A stretch of 64,000 nt of DNA from Burkholderiales bacterium (lineage in GTDB: Bacteria > Pseudomonadota > Gammaproteobacteria > Burkholderiales > Burkholderiaceae_F), in NCBI GenBank assembly GCA_016716275.1, contig JADJWR010000002.1, forward strand, positions 1-64,000, in the 5' to 3' direction. The number at the start of each line of letters is the position of its first letter. Position 1 is the first letter of the stretch. A program made the position numbers and the translations under genes. Positions 37,041 through 45,124 of the stretch are shown one piece after another. Under the pieces are notes generated by a model. That model was not told the origin of the DNA, made no database searches, and saw only the letters and a list, made by a program, of their open reading frames with translations.

Positions 37041-37937
37041 ATGGAACAGGTCGTCGTACAACAGATCATCAACTGGCTCGCTCTCGGCGCGATCACGGCG
37101 CTGCTGGCGATCGGCTTCAGCCTGCTGTTCGGCGTGCTGAACGTGATCCACTTCTCGCACGGCGACGTGGCGCTGACGGCGCCGTTCATCGCCATGGGCG
37201 TGCTGATCGCCATGCCGGCGGCCGGCTTCGGCGCCGCGGTGCTGGCGGCGATCGTGCTCGTCGGCCTGCTCGGGGTGGTTCTCGACTGGGTGGCAATCCG
37301 CAGATTCCGCGCGGCGCCGCCGATGATGGCGCTGGTGGCCACCGTCGCCCTCGGCATCGTGCTGCGCGAGCTGATCCGGCTGCTGTTCCCCGACGGCTCG
37401 AACCCGCATCCGTTCCCCCGCCTGTTCGAGGGCACGGCGATGACGCTGGCCGGCGCTCCGGTGTCGTGGCTGGTGGCGGCGATGATCGGCTGCTCGGTGC
37501 TGATGATGGTGGCGCTGACCGTGGTCCTGTATGCGACGCCGCTCGGCATGCGGATCCGCGCCGTGTCGCAGGACCTGGAGATGGCCCGCCTGGCCGGCAT
37601 CGATCCGAACCGCGTCTTCCAGGCCACCTTCTTCATCGCCTCGGCCACCGGGGCGGTCGGCGGCATGTTCTACGCCAGCTACGTCGGCCTGATGCGCTTC
37701 GACATGGGCATCATCGCCGGCCTGCTCGGCTTCTCGGCGGCGGTGATCGGCGGGCTGGGCAACATGGCAGGCGCGATCATCGGCAGCCTGGTTCTGGCGG
37801 GACTCGAAACGCTGGCCCAGGCCATCCTGCCCGACGGCGCCGCCTATCGCCTGGTGGTGGCGTTCTCGCTGGTGCTGGTGGTGCTCGTGTTCCGGCCGGC
37901 CGGACTGCTCGGCCGCGTCAGCGTGGCCAAGGTCTGA
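37041..37937 (+). CDS. Liv-type ABC permease (LivH-like)
   Basis: 298 residues from ATG 37041 (GTG 37032 is an alternative; AGGAG at 37026). QQIINWLALGAITALLAIGFSLLFGVLNVIHFSHGDV is the diagnostic LivH start. About eight membrane helices, with the cytoplasmic loop GMRIRAVSQDLEMARLAGID that contacts the ATPase. The 84-bp gap after the Mo-hydroxylase contains only a weak GGGCGG/CCGCCC hairpin (36968-36988). Confidence 0.9.
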   Translation: MEQVVVQQIINWLALGAITALLAIGFSLLFGVLNVIHFSHGDVALTAPFIAMGVLIAMPAAGFGAAVLAAIVLVGLLGVVLDWVAIRRFRAAPPMMALVATVALGIVLRELIRLLFPDGSNPHPFPRLFEGTAMTLAGAPVSWLVAAMIGCSVLMMVALTVVLYATPLGMRIRAVSQDLEMARLAGIDPNRVFQATFFIASATGAVGGMFYASYVGLMRFDMGIIAGLLGFSAAVIGGLGNMAGAIIGSLVLAGLETLAQAILPDGAAYRLVVAFSLVLVVLVFRPAGLLGRVSVAKV

Positions 37938-37939
37938 GC

Positions 37940-39148
37940 ATGGATCCGGTCGAGACGAAAGCGGCCGCCTCGGGGCCGGCGGCGCCCGCGGCCGGCCAGG
38001 CCGGCCTGCTGCGGGATCTGGCCACCGTGGCGGCGACGATCGCCGGCACAGCCGGCCTGCTGTGGGCATTTCTGGTCGTCACCGGGACGCTGCACGTGCT
38101 GGCGATCCTGGTCGCCATGGCGGCCGGGCTGTGGCTGCTGCAGCGCGACCCGCGCTGGGAGGCGGCGATCGCCGCCAGCTTCGACCGCCTGCGCGCCTTC
38201 GCCGTGGTGCTCGGTGCCGCCGTGGCGCTGGCCTATCCGTTCGCCTTCGGGCAGAACACCTACCACATCCACCTGCTGGTGATCTGCCTGCTGTACTCGG
38301 TGCTGACCATCGCGCTGAACTTCCAGCTCGGCTCGGCCAACATTCCCAACTTCGCCACCGGCGCCACCTACGGCATCGGCGCCTACAGCTCCGCGCTGCT
38401 GGCGCTGAACTTCGGCTGGAACTTCTGGGCCACGCTGCCGGTGGCGGCGCTGGCGGCGACGATCTTCGGCTTCGTCATCGGCCTGCCGTCGATGCGTACG
38501 CGCGATGCCTACCTGGCGCTGGTGACGATCGCCTGCGGCGTGATCATCCACCAGCTGCTCAACAACTTCGAATGGACCGGCGGCGCGCAGGGGCTGATCG
38601 GCATCCCGGCGCCGAGCCTGTTCGGGCACAGCTTCGCCCAGCCGCTGCAGTTCTTCGGCCTGCGGCTGCCGTCGCAGGCGAACTTCTACTACCTGTCGCT
38701 GGGGCTGCTGCTGCTGGCCGTGATCGTCGCCCGCCGGCTGCACCACTCGCGCATCGGCCTGGCCTGGAACGCGCTTCGCGCCGACGAGATCGCCGCCCGC
38801 TCGGTCGGCATCAACGTCGTCTGGTACAAGGTGCTGGCCTTCGCCGTCGACGCCTTCCTGGCCGCCTTCGCCGGCGTCGTCTACGCCTTCTACGTCGGCT
38901 ACATCGCGCCGGACAACTTCACGTTCCTGGTGTCGGTGATGCTGATGACGATGGTGATCGTCGGCGGCATGGACAACGTCATCGGCGTGATCATCGGCAC
39001 CTTCCTGCTCACGCTGCTGCCGGAGAAGCTGCGCGCCTTCTCCGACTACCGGCTGCTGTTCTACGGCGTGGTGGTGATCGCTTTCCTGACGATCCGGCCG
39101 CAGGGCCTGTTCCCGCAGCGCCTGCGCCGCTACGGGGGCGGCCGGTGA
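37940..39148 (+). CDS. Liv-type ABC permease (LivM-like)
   Basis: 402 residues, ATG two bases after the LivH stop. The extended N terminus (~75 residues, Ala-rich, with two extra hydrophobic stretches) precedes the core AYPFAFGQNTYHIHLLVICLLYSVLTIALN. The core continues with GSANIPNFATGATYGIGAY and the ATPase-contact loop SRIGLAWNALRADEIAARSVGIN. Ends TIRPQGLFPQRLRRYGGGR. Overlaps the LivG start by 4 bp. Confidence 0.9.
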   Translation: MDPVETKAAASGPAAPAAGQAGLLRDLATVAATIAGTAGLLWAFLVVTGTLHVLAILVAMAAGLWLLQRDPRWEAAIAASFDRLRAFAVVLGAAVALAYPFAFGQNTYHIHLLVICLLYSVLTIALNFQLGSANIPNFATGATYGIGAYSSALLALNFGWNFWATLPVAALAATIFGFVIGLPSMRTRDAYLALVTIACGVIIHQLLNNFEWTGGAQGLIGIPAPSLFGHSFAQPLQFFGLRLPSQANFYYLSLGLLLLAVIVARRLHHSRIGLAWNALRADEIAARSVGINVVWYKVLAFAVDAFLAAFAGVVYAFYVGYIAPDNFTFLVSVMLMTMVIVGGMDNVIGVIIGTFLLTLLPEKLRAFSDYRLLFYGVVVIAFLTIRPQGLFPQRLRRYGGGR

Positions 39149-39936
39149 GCGCGCAGCCGGCGCTGGCGGTCGAGAACGTCACCATGCGCTTCGGCGGCCT
39201 GGTGGCGCTGAGCGAGGTTTCGCTCGAGGTGGCCGCCGGCGAGATCGTCGCCGTGATCGGCCCGAACGGCGCCGGCAAGTCGACGCTGTTCAACGTTGTC
39301 ACCGGCCTGTACCGGCCCACCGCCGGGCGCGTGCGCGTCGCCGGCGAGGAGGTGACCGGCCGGCCGACGCACCAGATCGTCGCCCTCGGCGTGGCGCGCA
39401 CCTTCCAGTCGAGCCGCCTGTTCACCGGCGTCTCGGTGCTCGATAACGTGATCATCGGCATGCATGCGCTGTCGCCGCCGAGCGTGCTGCAGGCGCTGCT
39501 GCTGTGGGGCCGGACGCGGCGCGAGCTGCGCCTGGCAGCCGAACGTGCCGAGCGGATCCTGCAAAGCGTCGGCGGCAACCTGTACGAACAGCGCTACCGG
39601 CTGGCCGAAGAACTCGCGCAGGCCGACCGGCGTCGCCTCGAAGTGGCGCGCGCGCTGGCCGGCGAGCCGAAGCTGCTGCTGCTCGACGAGCCGACCGCCG
39701 GCATGGACGATCGCGACACCGACGCGCTGATCGAGGACATCCGCCGGATCCGCCGCGACCGCCCGCAGCTGGCGATCGTGGTGGTCGAGCACGACATGCG
39801 GCTGGTCGCCGCCCTGCCCGAGCGGGTCGCCGTGCTCGACTACGGCCGCAAGATCGCCGAGTCGGTGTTCGACGAGATCCGGCTGAACCCGTGGGTGCAG
39901 GAAGCCTACCTGGGAAGCACGACGATCGATGATTGA
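39145..39936 (+). CDS. Liv-type ABC ATPase (LivG-like)
   Basis: 263 residues from GTG 39145. Walker A is GPNGAGKSTLFNVVTGLYRPT. The signature is degenerate: LAEELAQADRRRLEVARAL replaces LSGGQ. Walker B is LLLLDEPTAGMD, the H-switch VVVEHDMRLV, and the LivG C-terminal AYLGSTTIDD is present. The missing canonical LSGG motif (AEELAQADRR) is unusual; many LivG have L-(S/P)-Y-G-x-Q-R-x-L-E here. It suggests altered ATPase kinetics or a subfamily feature. Confidence 0.9.
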   Translation: MSAQPALAVENVTMRFGGLVALSEVSLEVAAGEIVAVIGPNGAGKSTLFNVVTGLYRPTAGRVRVAGEEVTGRPTHQIVALGVARTFQSSRLFTGVSVLDNVIIGMHALSPPSVLQALLLWGRTRRELRLAAERAERILQSVGGNLYEQRYRLAEELAQADRRRLEVARALAGEPKLLLLDEPTAGMDDRDTDALIEDIRRIRRDRPQLAIVVVEHDMRLVAALPERVAVLDYGRKIAESVFDEIRLNPWVQEAYLGSTTIDD

Positions 39937-40630
39937 ACTGAACGGCGTTTCGACCCGCTACGGCTCCGTGCCGATGCTGCGCGACGTGAGCCTGCGCGTC
40001 GGCGCTGGCGAATTGGTCTGCCTGCTGGGGCCGAACGGCGCCGGCAAGACGACCCTGTTCAAGACGGTCGCCGGACTGATCCGGCCCACCGCCGGCGCGG
40101 TGCAGATCATGGACGCCGCGCCGAACCTGCGCACCGAGCGCATCGCCCGCCTCGGCGTCGGCTTCGTGCCCGAGAACCGGCGCCTGTTTGCCGGTCTGAC
40201 GGTGGCGCAGAACCTCCGTCTCGGCTACGAGGCGGTATGCGGCAGCGGCAGCGGCTTCGCCGGCGGGCTGCAGGAGATCGGCCGGCTGTTTCCGCGCGTG
40301 CAGGAGCGCCTGGATCAGGTCGCCGGCACGTTGTCGGGCGGCGAGCAGGCGATGGTCGCGCTGGCGCGGGCGCTGATCGGCCGGCCGAAGCTGCTGATCA
40401 TGGACGAGCCGTCACTGGGCCTCGCGCCGAAGCTGATCAGCGAGTACTTCCGCATCGTCAAGCGGCTGCACGCCGACGGCGCGACCGTGCTGCTGATCGA
40501 GCAGAACGCCGAGATGGCGCTGCGCATCGCCCAGCGCGGCTACGTCCTGTCGCGTGGCGCAGTGGTCGCCGCCGATGCCGCGGCGGCGCTTCGCCAGTCG
40601 AGCGTCGTGCGCCACCTGTACTTCAGCTGA
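39929..40630 (+). CDS. Liv-type ABC ATPase (LivF-like)
   Basis: 233 residues; overlaps LivG by 8 bp. Walker A is GPNGAGKTTLFKTVAGL, the LivF Q-loop region FVPENRRLFAGLTVAQNLRLG, signature LSGGEQAMVALARAL, Walker B LLIMDEPSLGLAP and LIEQNAEMAL. Last gene of the regulated unit. Its final 32 codons lie in the 277-bp repeat and are duplicated at 44848-44943. Confidence 0.92.
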   Translation: MIELNGVSTRYGSVPMLRDVSLRVGAGELVCLLGPNGAGKTTLFKTVAGLIRPTAGAVQIMDAAPNLRTERIARLGVGFVPENRRLFAGLTVAQNLRLGYEAVCGSGSGFAGGLQEIGRLFPRVQERLDQVAGTLSGGEQAMVALARALIGRPKLLIMDEPSLGLAPKLISEYFRIVKRLHADGATVLLIEQNAEMALRIAQRGYVLSRGAVVAADAAAALRQSSVVRHLYFS

Positions 40631-40811
40631 ACGACTCGGCCAGCGCCGGCGCGGCGTTCACTTGGCCTGAATCCGGTTCAGGTAGTCGGTCAGCGCAAGA
40701 ATGCGCGTGCGCGTGTACAGCTCGGGATCGAACCGCCCGCGCATGTAGTTCTCGTCGCGATAGGCGTCGCGCGCCTGGTGCGCGTAGTCGCTGCCCCAGA
40801 TCGGCATGCTG
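40535..40811. repeat. 277-bp direct repeat, copy 1
   Basis: Matches 44848-45124 without indels and with five substitutions, a constant offset of 4313 bp. Contains the 3' end of livF and the 3' end of the cytochrome c gene, on opposite strands. Identity stops abruptly at both ends. Confidence 0.93.
40658..40811 (-). pseudogene. 3' fragment of the cytochrome c gene
   Basis: Encodes only the C-terminal part (SMPIWGSDYAHQARDAYRDENYMRGRFDPELYTRTRILALTDYLNRIQAK, here split for reading) of the cytochrome c that is complete at 44971-45420. The heme-binding half is missing because the repeat ends at 40811 and is joined to MFS coding sequence. Confidence 0.85.
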
Positions 40812-41129
40812 TTCCTGCCGTTCGACGGCCTGGCGTCGCTGTACGTGATATCAGCGCTGTTCGGCCTGTTCCAGGGCGGCATCGTGCCGAGCTACGCGAT
40901 CATCGTCCGCGAGCATTTCCCGCCGCGCGAAGCGGGGGCGCGCACCGGCACCGTGCTGATGTTCACCCTCCTCGGCATGGCGCTCGGCGGCTGGATGTCC
41001 GGCAAGGTCTTCGATCTGACGGGCTCGTACGACGCCGCCTTCGTCAACGGCATCGCCTGGAACCTGCTGAACCTCGCCATCGCGTCCACGCTGCTGATGC
41101 GCGTGTGGCGCCGGCCCGCGTACACCTGA
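40812..41129 (+). pseudogene. 3' fragment of an MFS transporter gene
   Basis: About 106 residues (LFLPFDGLASLYVISALFGLFQGGIVPSYAII ... MRVWRRPAYT) correspond to the last three or four helices of a ~400-residue MFS protein. VREHFPPREAGARTGTVLMF is a typical late cytoplasmic loop. The N-terminal three quarters are absent: the coding sequence begins abruptly at the repeat boundary. Remnant, unlikely to be functional. Confidence 0.8.
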
Positions 41130-41146
41130 GGCCGCGCGCGCTGCGG

Positions 41147-41788
41147 TCAGTCGCCGTCGGGCGGCAGCTTCCTCCAGACGCTCGCCAGCCAAGGCTGCTC
41201 GTCGCGCGGCAGGCCGGCAGGGCGGTAGTAGTGGTCGACCTCGACCAGACCGGCGGCCGCCATGAAGCCGCGCCAGCCCGCGAGCGAGTGGAACGCGCCG
41301 TAGCGCTCGCCGCGCCAGCCTTCCTCGTCCGGGCCGCGCGGGTTCGAAGCGAACAGCACGCCGCGCGGCCTCAGCGCCGCGGCCAGCTCGCCAAGCACGC
41401 GCGGCAGTTCCTGGCCTGGCACGTGGAACAGCGATGCGTTGGCAAATACGCCGTCGAAGCGTGCCTGCGGCAGGTCGAGCCTGAGGAAATCCTGCTGCCA
41501 GACCGCGCAGCCGCTGTGGCGGCGGGCCATCGCGGCGAAGCGCGCCGAGCCCTCGAGGCCGATCGCCTCGTGGCCCAGCGCGGCGAGGGTCGCCAGGTCG
41601 CGGCCCGGCCCGCAGCCGAAGTCGAGGATCGCGAACGGCGGCGCGCCCTCGATGGCGGCGAGGAGCGCGGCGATGTTCTGGCTGACGTCGTGCCCGCGCG
41701 TGCCCTCCCAGAAATCGTCGGCGCGCTGCTCGTAGTCGGCCAGCGTGCCGCGGCTGATCCGGGCGAGGTCGCGCGCGGTCAGCTTCAC
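41147..41788 (-). CDS. Class I SAM-dependent methyltransferase
   Basis: 213 residues, GTG start at 41788. Motif I is ILDFGCGPGRDLATLAALGHEAIGLEGS (around residues 52-80). The segment FDGVFANASLFHVPGQELPRVLGELAAALRPRGVLFAS is post-I to motif III, and the C terminus is LVEVDHYYRPAG. Tellurite-resistance/TehB-like or small-molecule methyltransferase group; acceptor unknown. Lies inside the repeat-bounded segment, converging with the MFS remnant. Confidence 0.82.
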   Translation of the reverse strand: MKLTARDLARISRGTLADYEQRADDFWEGTRGHDVSQNIAALLAAIEGAPPFAILDFGCGPGRDLATLAALGHEAIGLEGSARFAAMARRHSGCAVWQQDFLRLDLPQARFDGVFANASLFHVPGQELPRVLGELAAALRPRGVLFASNPRGPDEEGWRGERYGAFHSLAGWRGFMAAAGLVEVDHYYRPAGLPRDEQPWLASVWRKLPPDGD

Positions 41789-41817
41789 CGCCGTCGCGCC
41801 CGTACCGGGACCGCGGC

Positions 41818-42831
41818 CTACGGAATCGGCCGCAGCCGCAGCTCGTCCGGCGACGCCTTGACGAAGCCGAAGCCGGCATAAGCGTCCTGCGCCGCCGGGC
41901 TGGCGAGGAAGGCCAGATACCGCTGCGCCGCCGCCTTGCGCGGGCTGCTGGTCAGCGCACCGGTCGCGTACGAGACCTCGTTGCGCAGGCTGTCTTCCGG
42001 CGGCAGCTTGACGCTGTCGATCTTGGCGCCGTCGCGCTTGGCTTCCATGGTCTCGGTCACCCAGACGAAACCGGCATCGGACTTGCCGGCCAGGATCCGC
42101 TCGGGCGTCTCGCGGTGGTGCACCGCGGTGAACCAGTTGTTCGGTGTGGTCTGGCAGGAGAAGCACTCCTTGCCGCCGGAGATGTGCTCCCACAGGCCGT
42201 GGCGTTGCAGCACCTTCTTGCCGTAGAACTGCATGATCCCTTCGTTGACCGGGTTCGGCATCGAGGTGCGGACATCGGGACGCGCCAGGTCCTTGATGCC
42301 CTTGATCCCCTTCGGATTGCCCACGGCGACCATCAGCTCCATCTCGTTGTGCAGGTAGATGGCATAGGTATCCATCAGCCCTGCCTTCTTCAGCCGCTTC
42401 AGGTGGTCGAGGTTGACCGACGCGTACACGTCCGGCAGGCCGGGGTACTGCCTGCCGCCGTAGACCCAGCCGCCACCTTCGATGGCGTTCAGCAGCAGTC
42501 CCGGCGGCAGCGTGATCAGGCCGACCTTCGTTCCCGGCGACTGCTTCTGGAACGCCTTGACCACGTCGTCCATGGCGAAGAACTGGTTGCCGGCCAGCCA
42601 GAGGATGAGGTCGGCTTCGGCCTGCATGCGGCCGAGCGCGTCGGCGCCCTTGATGATGCGGCCGTCGGCGTAATACAGCTTCAGGTCGTTGTCCTTGTTG
42701 GGCGGGACGGTTGCGAATCCGGCCGCCGCCTTCGGCGCCGTGGCGGGCGCCGGTGGCTCCTTGGTTGCGCAGCCGGCAACGACCGTAGCGGCGAGTGCGC
42801 CACCTATGAGCATCGAGACAAGGCGCTGCAT
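41818..42831 (-). CDS. Lipoprotein with periplasmic substrate-binding-protein fold (ModA/family 11-like)
   Basis: 337 residues. The lipobox is VVAGC (Cys at residue ~21). The binding-protein pattern is ADLILWLAGNQFFAMDDVVKAFQKQSPGTKVGLITLP, LMVAVGNPKGI and a C-terminal QRYLAFLASPAAQDAYAGFGFV. A C-x2-C occurs in GGKECFSCQTTPNNW, a place where ordinary ModA-type proteins lack cysteines. No transporter permease is adjacent, and a DsrE-like periplasmic protein is encoded upstream in the same direction. So it may be a sensor or carrier rather than an importer component. Confidence 0.75.
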   Translation of the reverse strand: MQRLVSMLIGGALAATVVAGCATKEPPAPATAPKAAAGFATVPPNKDNDLKLYYADGRIIKGADALGRMQAEADLILWLAGNQFFAMDDVVKAFQKQSPGTKVGLITLPPGLLLNAIEGGGWVYGGRQYPGLPDVYASVNLDHLKRLKKAGLMDTYAIYLHNEMELMVAVGNPKGIKGIKDLARPDVRTSMPNPVNEGIMQFYGKKVLQRHGLWEHISGGKECFSCQTTPNNWFTAVHHRETPERILAGKSDAGFVWVTETMEAKRDGAKIDSVKLPPEDSLRNEVSYATGALTSSPRKAAAQRYLAFLASPAAQDAYAGFGFVKASPDELRLRPIP

Positions 42832-42929
42832 GGGTCTCTCCTCCTGCGTTGGTGGGTGTCGTCCTTGGAGTGACGGGCCGCCGTACCGCGACTGCTGGGG
42901 CGCAGTAGGGGCGGAGAAGCGGCGCCCCG

Positions 42930-43376
42930 TCAGTAGTTGACGTAAGCCCAGCCCTCGCGCTGACGGTCGACGACCTCGACGATGCCGCCGGGCACGTAGC
43001 CGATGCCCGGGATCATGTCCGTCTTGGCGAGCTTCATGCCCTTCATTGTCTGCTCGCAGGCGACGATCTTCACGCCGTTGGTGAGCGCGGCGGTGACGCG
43101 CGGCTCCACTTCGGATTCGGCGAGCAGCATCTTGATGCCGGGTCCGTTGACGACGATCTCGATGAGCACCTTGTCCTTGCCCATCGCCTGCTGGTAATTG
43201 GCGGCGTTGTTGAGCGCCTGATTCCACATCAGCGCGTCCTTGTTGGTCACGTGGAACACGACCGGGATCCGCCCGTCCGCGGTGAGCCGGGCGTCGGCCG
43301 CGAACGAGGGCTGGGCGGCGCCGGCAAAGAGCAGCAGGCCGACGGCGGCGAATCGAATGATGTTGCGGCGAAGCAT
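42930..43376 (-). CDS. Periplasmic DsrE/F-like protein
   Basis: 148 residues with a signal peptide (MLRRNIIRFAAVGLLLFAGAAQPSFA). The DsrE fold is seen as IPVVFHVTNKDALMWNQALNNAANYQQAMGKDKVLIEIVVNGPGIKML. The single conserved Cys is in VKIVACEQTMKGMKL, the position used for persulfide chemistry in DsrE/TusD-type proteins. Ends IPGIGYVPGGIVEVVDRQREGWAYVNY. Divergent from the ECF sigma gene, whose partner has a related domain. Confidence 0.82.
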   Translation of the reverse strand: MLRRNIIRFAAVGLLLFAGAAQPSFAADARLTADGRIPVVFHVTNKDALMWNQALNNAANYQQAMGKDKVLIEIVVNGPGIKMLLAESEVEPRVTAALTNGVKIVACEQTMKGMKLAKTDMIPGIGYVPGGIVEVVDRQREGWAYVNY

Positions 43377-43449
43377 GAAGTCTCCTCTTCTCGATGGTGA
43401 TATGGACGGACCGAGCTCCGGTTCGGCGGCGCCCCGAGCCTCCTATGTG

Positions 43450-43477
43450 TCTACCCGTTACGCCGGCGAAATATTCC
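43450..43477 (-). promoter_or_regulatory. Putative ECF-sigma promoter driving the DsrE-like gene
   Basis: Read on the minus strand: -35 GGAATA (43477-43472), 16-bp spacer, -10 GGTAGA (43455-43450). The divergent sigma gene has the same GGAATA-N16-GGT layout, so both are probably recognised by that sigma factor. Confidence 0.5.
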
Positions 43478-43498
43478 CGACGAGCCGGCAGGGTGCCG

Positions 43499-43525
43499 GG
43501 AATAAGATGCCGCCGCGGGCGGTCC
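43499..43525 (+). promoter_or_regulatory. Putative autoregulatory ECF-sigma promoter
   Basis: GGAATA (43499-43504), 16-bp spacer, GGTCC (43521-43525). The Shine-Dalgarno GGAGGAAAGG begins at 43531 and the GTG start is at 43541, so the untranslated leader would be very short. Confidence 0.5.
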
Positions 43526-43540
43526 TTACTGGAGGAAAGG

Positions 43541-44068
43541 GTGGCGGACGACGAGAAATGCCGGCGCTTCGAGCGGCTGATCGTCCCGCACCTGGACGCC
43601 GCCTATGACCTCGCGCGCTGGCTGACGCGCGATTCGACCGCGGCTGAGGAGGTCGTGCAGGAGGCCTATTTGCGCGCTTATCGCTTCTTCGATTCGTTCC
43701 GCGGCGACGAGGGGCGGGTGTGGATCCTGGCGATCGTGCGCAACACCTGCTTCTCGATGCTGGACAGGGAGCCGCCGGCGGGCCGCTTCGAGACCTTCGA
43801 CGAGCTCGTCCACAGCGGGGCCTTCGAGGCGATGCCCAGTGCCGAGGACGCCGCGCTGGCGCGTCAGTCGGCGGCGCAGGTACGCGACGCGGTTGCCGCG
43901 CTGCCGATCGAGTTTCGCGAAACCGTCGTGCTGCGCGAGCTGCACGGCCTGTCGTACAAGGAAATTGCCGCCGTGACCGACGCGCCGATGGGCAGCGTGA
44001 TGTCACGCCTGGCGCGCGGCCGGCTGCTGCTGGCCAGGGCCCTCGGCGGGCGGCCGGAGAAGGAGTAA
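43541..44068 (+). CDS. ECF-family RNA polymerase sigma factor
   Basis: 175 residues from GTG 43541 with an ideal GGAGGAAAGG. Region 2 is FERLIVPHLDAAYDLARWLTRDSTAAEEVVQEAYLRAYRFFDSFRGDEGRVWILAIVRN, and region 4 is ALPIEFRETVVLRELHGLSYKEIAAVTDAPMGSVMSRLARGR. No extra C-terminal domain. Co-transcribed with its anti-sigma factor 3 bp downstream. Confidence 0.92.
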   Translation: MADDEKCRRFERLIVPHLDAAYDLARWLTRDSTAAEEVVQEAYLRAYRFFDSFRGDEGRVWILAIVRNTCFSMLDREPPAGRFETFDELVHSGAFEAMPSAEDAALARQSAAQVRDAVAALPIEFRETVVLRELHGLSYKEIAAVTDAPMGSVMSRLARGRLLLARALGGRPEKE

Positions 44069-44071
44069 GCG

Positions 44072-44770
44072 ATGGACTGCACAAGGACGCGCCAGCTGGC
44101 GCAGCCGTATGTGGACGGCGAACTGGACCTCACTGCATCGCTGGCGCTCGAAGAGCATCTCGCCGCCTGCGCCGCCTGCCGCGCCCAGCACGAGGCGCTG
44201 CGCCGCGTGCGTGCGGCGGTCGGCGCCGGCATCGGCGTCGAGCCGGCGCCGGCCGAACTGCGCCAGCGCATCGCGCGACAGGTGTGCGCGCAGGCCCGCT
44301 GCGAAAGGCCGTGGTGGCGGCGACCGGCCGCATGGCTGGCGGTGCCGGCGGTCCTGATGCTGGCGTTTGCCACGCTGTTCGCCTCGCTTGCCTACCAGCA
44401 GTGGGCGGCGATGGGCGAGGAGCGGATCGTCTACCACATCAACGAGTCGACGAATCCGGCAACCGCGCTGCGCAACCTGGCCAACCACGTCGAAAGCAAT
44501 CCCAACCTGAGGGCGGTGGTGGTGGCGCACAACAAGGGCATCGACTTCCTGCTGGCCGGCGCGCGCGATGCGGACAGCGGCGACCTGTTCGAGGAGGCGG
44601 TCGCCGCCCTGCGCGCCCGCGGCGTCGACTTCCGGGTCTGCGGCAACACGCTGGCGCGGCGGGCGATCAGCCCGGCGGCCGTGATTCCGGAGGCGACGCT
44701 GGTTCCTTCCGGCGTGGCCGAGATCGGCCGGCTGCAGACCCGGGAGCGCTACGCCTACCTGCGGCTCTGA
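44072..44770 (+). CDS. Membrane anti-sigma factor with zinc-finger domain and periplasmic DsrE-like domain
   Basis: 232 residues. The N-terminal ZAS domain is CTRTRQLAQPYVDGELD ... HLAACAACRAQHEALRR (H-x3-C-x2-C, residues ~29-36). A single transmembrane helix is at residues ~86-108 (AAWLAVPAVLMLAFATLFASLA). The periplasmic part (residues ~118-232) looks like DsrE: IVYHINESTNPATALRNLANHVESNPNLRAVVVAHNKGIDFLL ... GVDFRVCGNTLARR, with one Cys at the position equivalent to that of the DsrE-like protein across the divergent promoter. A fused sensor of this kind is unusual. Confidence 0.82.
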   Translation: MDCTRTRQLAQPYVDGELDLTASLALEEHLAACAACRAQHEALRRVRAAVGAGIGVEPAPAELRQRIARQVCAQARCERPWWRRPAAWLAVPAVLMLAFATLFASLAYQQWAAMGEERIVYHINESTNPATALRNLANHVESNPNLRAVVVAHNKGIDFLLAGARDADSGDLFEEAVAALRARGVDFRVCGNTLARRAISPAAVIPEATLVPSGVAEIGRLQTRERYAYLRL

Positions 44771-44847
44771 ACGCCGGCGTTGCCGGCGAGCCGACGCGGC
44801 AAAGCCGCCACAGCCTCGCCCGCCCCGCGGCGGCAGCCGCGAACGCC

Positions 44848-44943
44848 CGCGGCTACGTCCTGTCGCGTGGCACAGTGGTCGCCGCCGATGCCGCGGCGGC
44901 GCTTCGCGAGTCGAGCGTCGTGCGCCACCTGTACTTCAGCTGA
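44848..44943 (+). pseudogene. 3' fragment of livF
   Basis: Encodes the last 31 residues of LivF (RGYVLSRGTVVAADAAAAL ... VVRHLYFS) with two residue changes from the intact gene (Ala to Thr, Gln to Glu), ending at the same TGA. Nothing upstream is livF-like. Confidence 0.88.
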
Positions 44944-45124
44944 ACGACTCGGCCAGCGCCGGCGCAGCGTTCACTTGGCCTGAATCCGGTTCAGGTAGTC
45001 GGTCAGCGCAAGGATGCGGGTGCGCGTGTACAGCTCGGGATCGAACCGCCCGCGCATGTAGTTCTCGTCGCGATAGGCGTCGCGCGCCTGGTGCGCGTAG
45101 TCGCTGCCCCAGATCGGCATGCTG
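44848..45124. repeat. 277-bp direct repeat, copy 2
   Basis: Second copy of 40535-40811. Here the cytochrome c gene is complete and the livF part is only a tail, the mirror image of copy 1. Confidence 0.93.

Noticed and set aside
40535..45124. Composite transposon or integrative element
   Set aside because: No transposase, integrase, tRNA end or terminal inverted repeats; the repeats are ordinary gene ends, so recombination is the simpler explanation.
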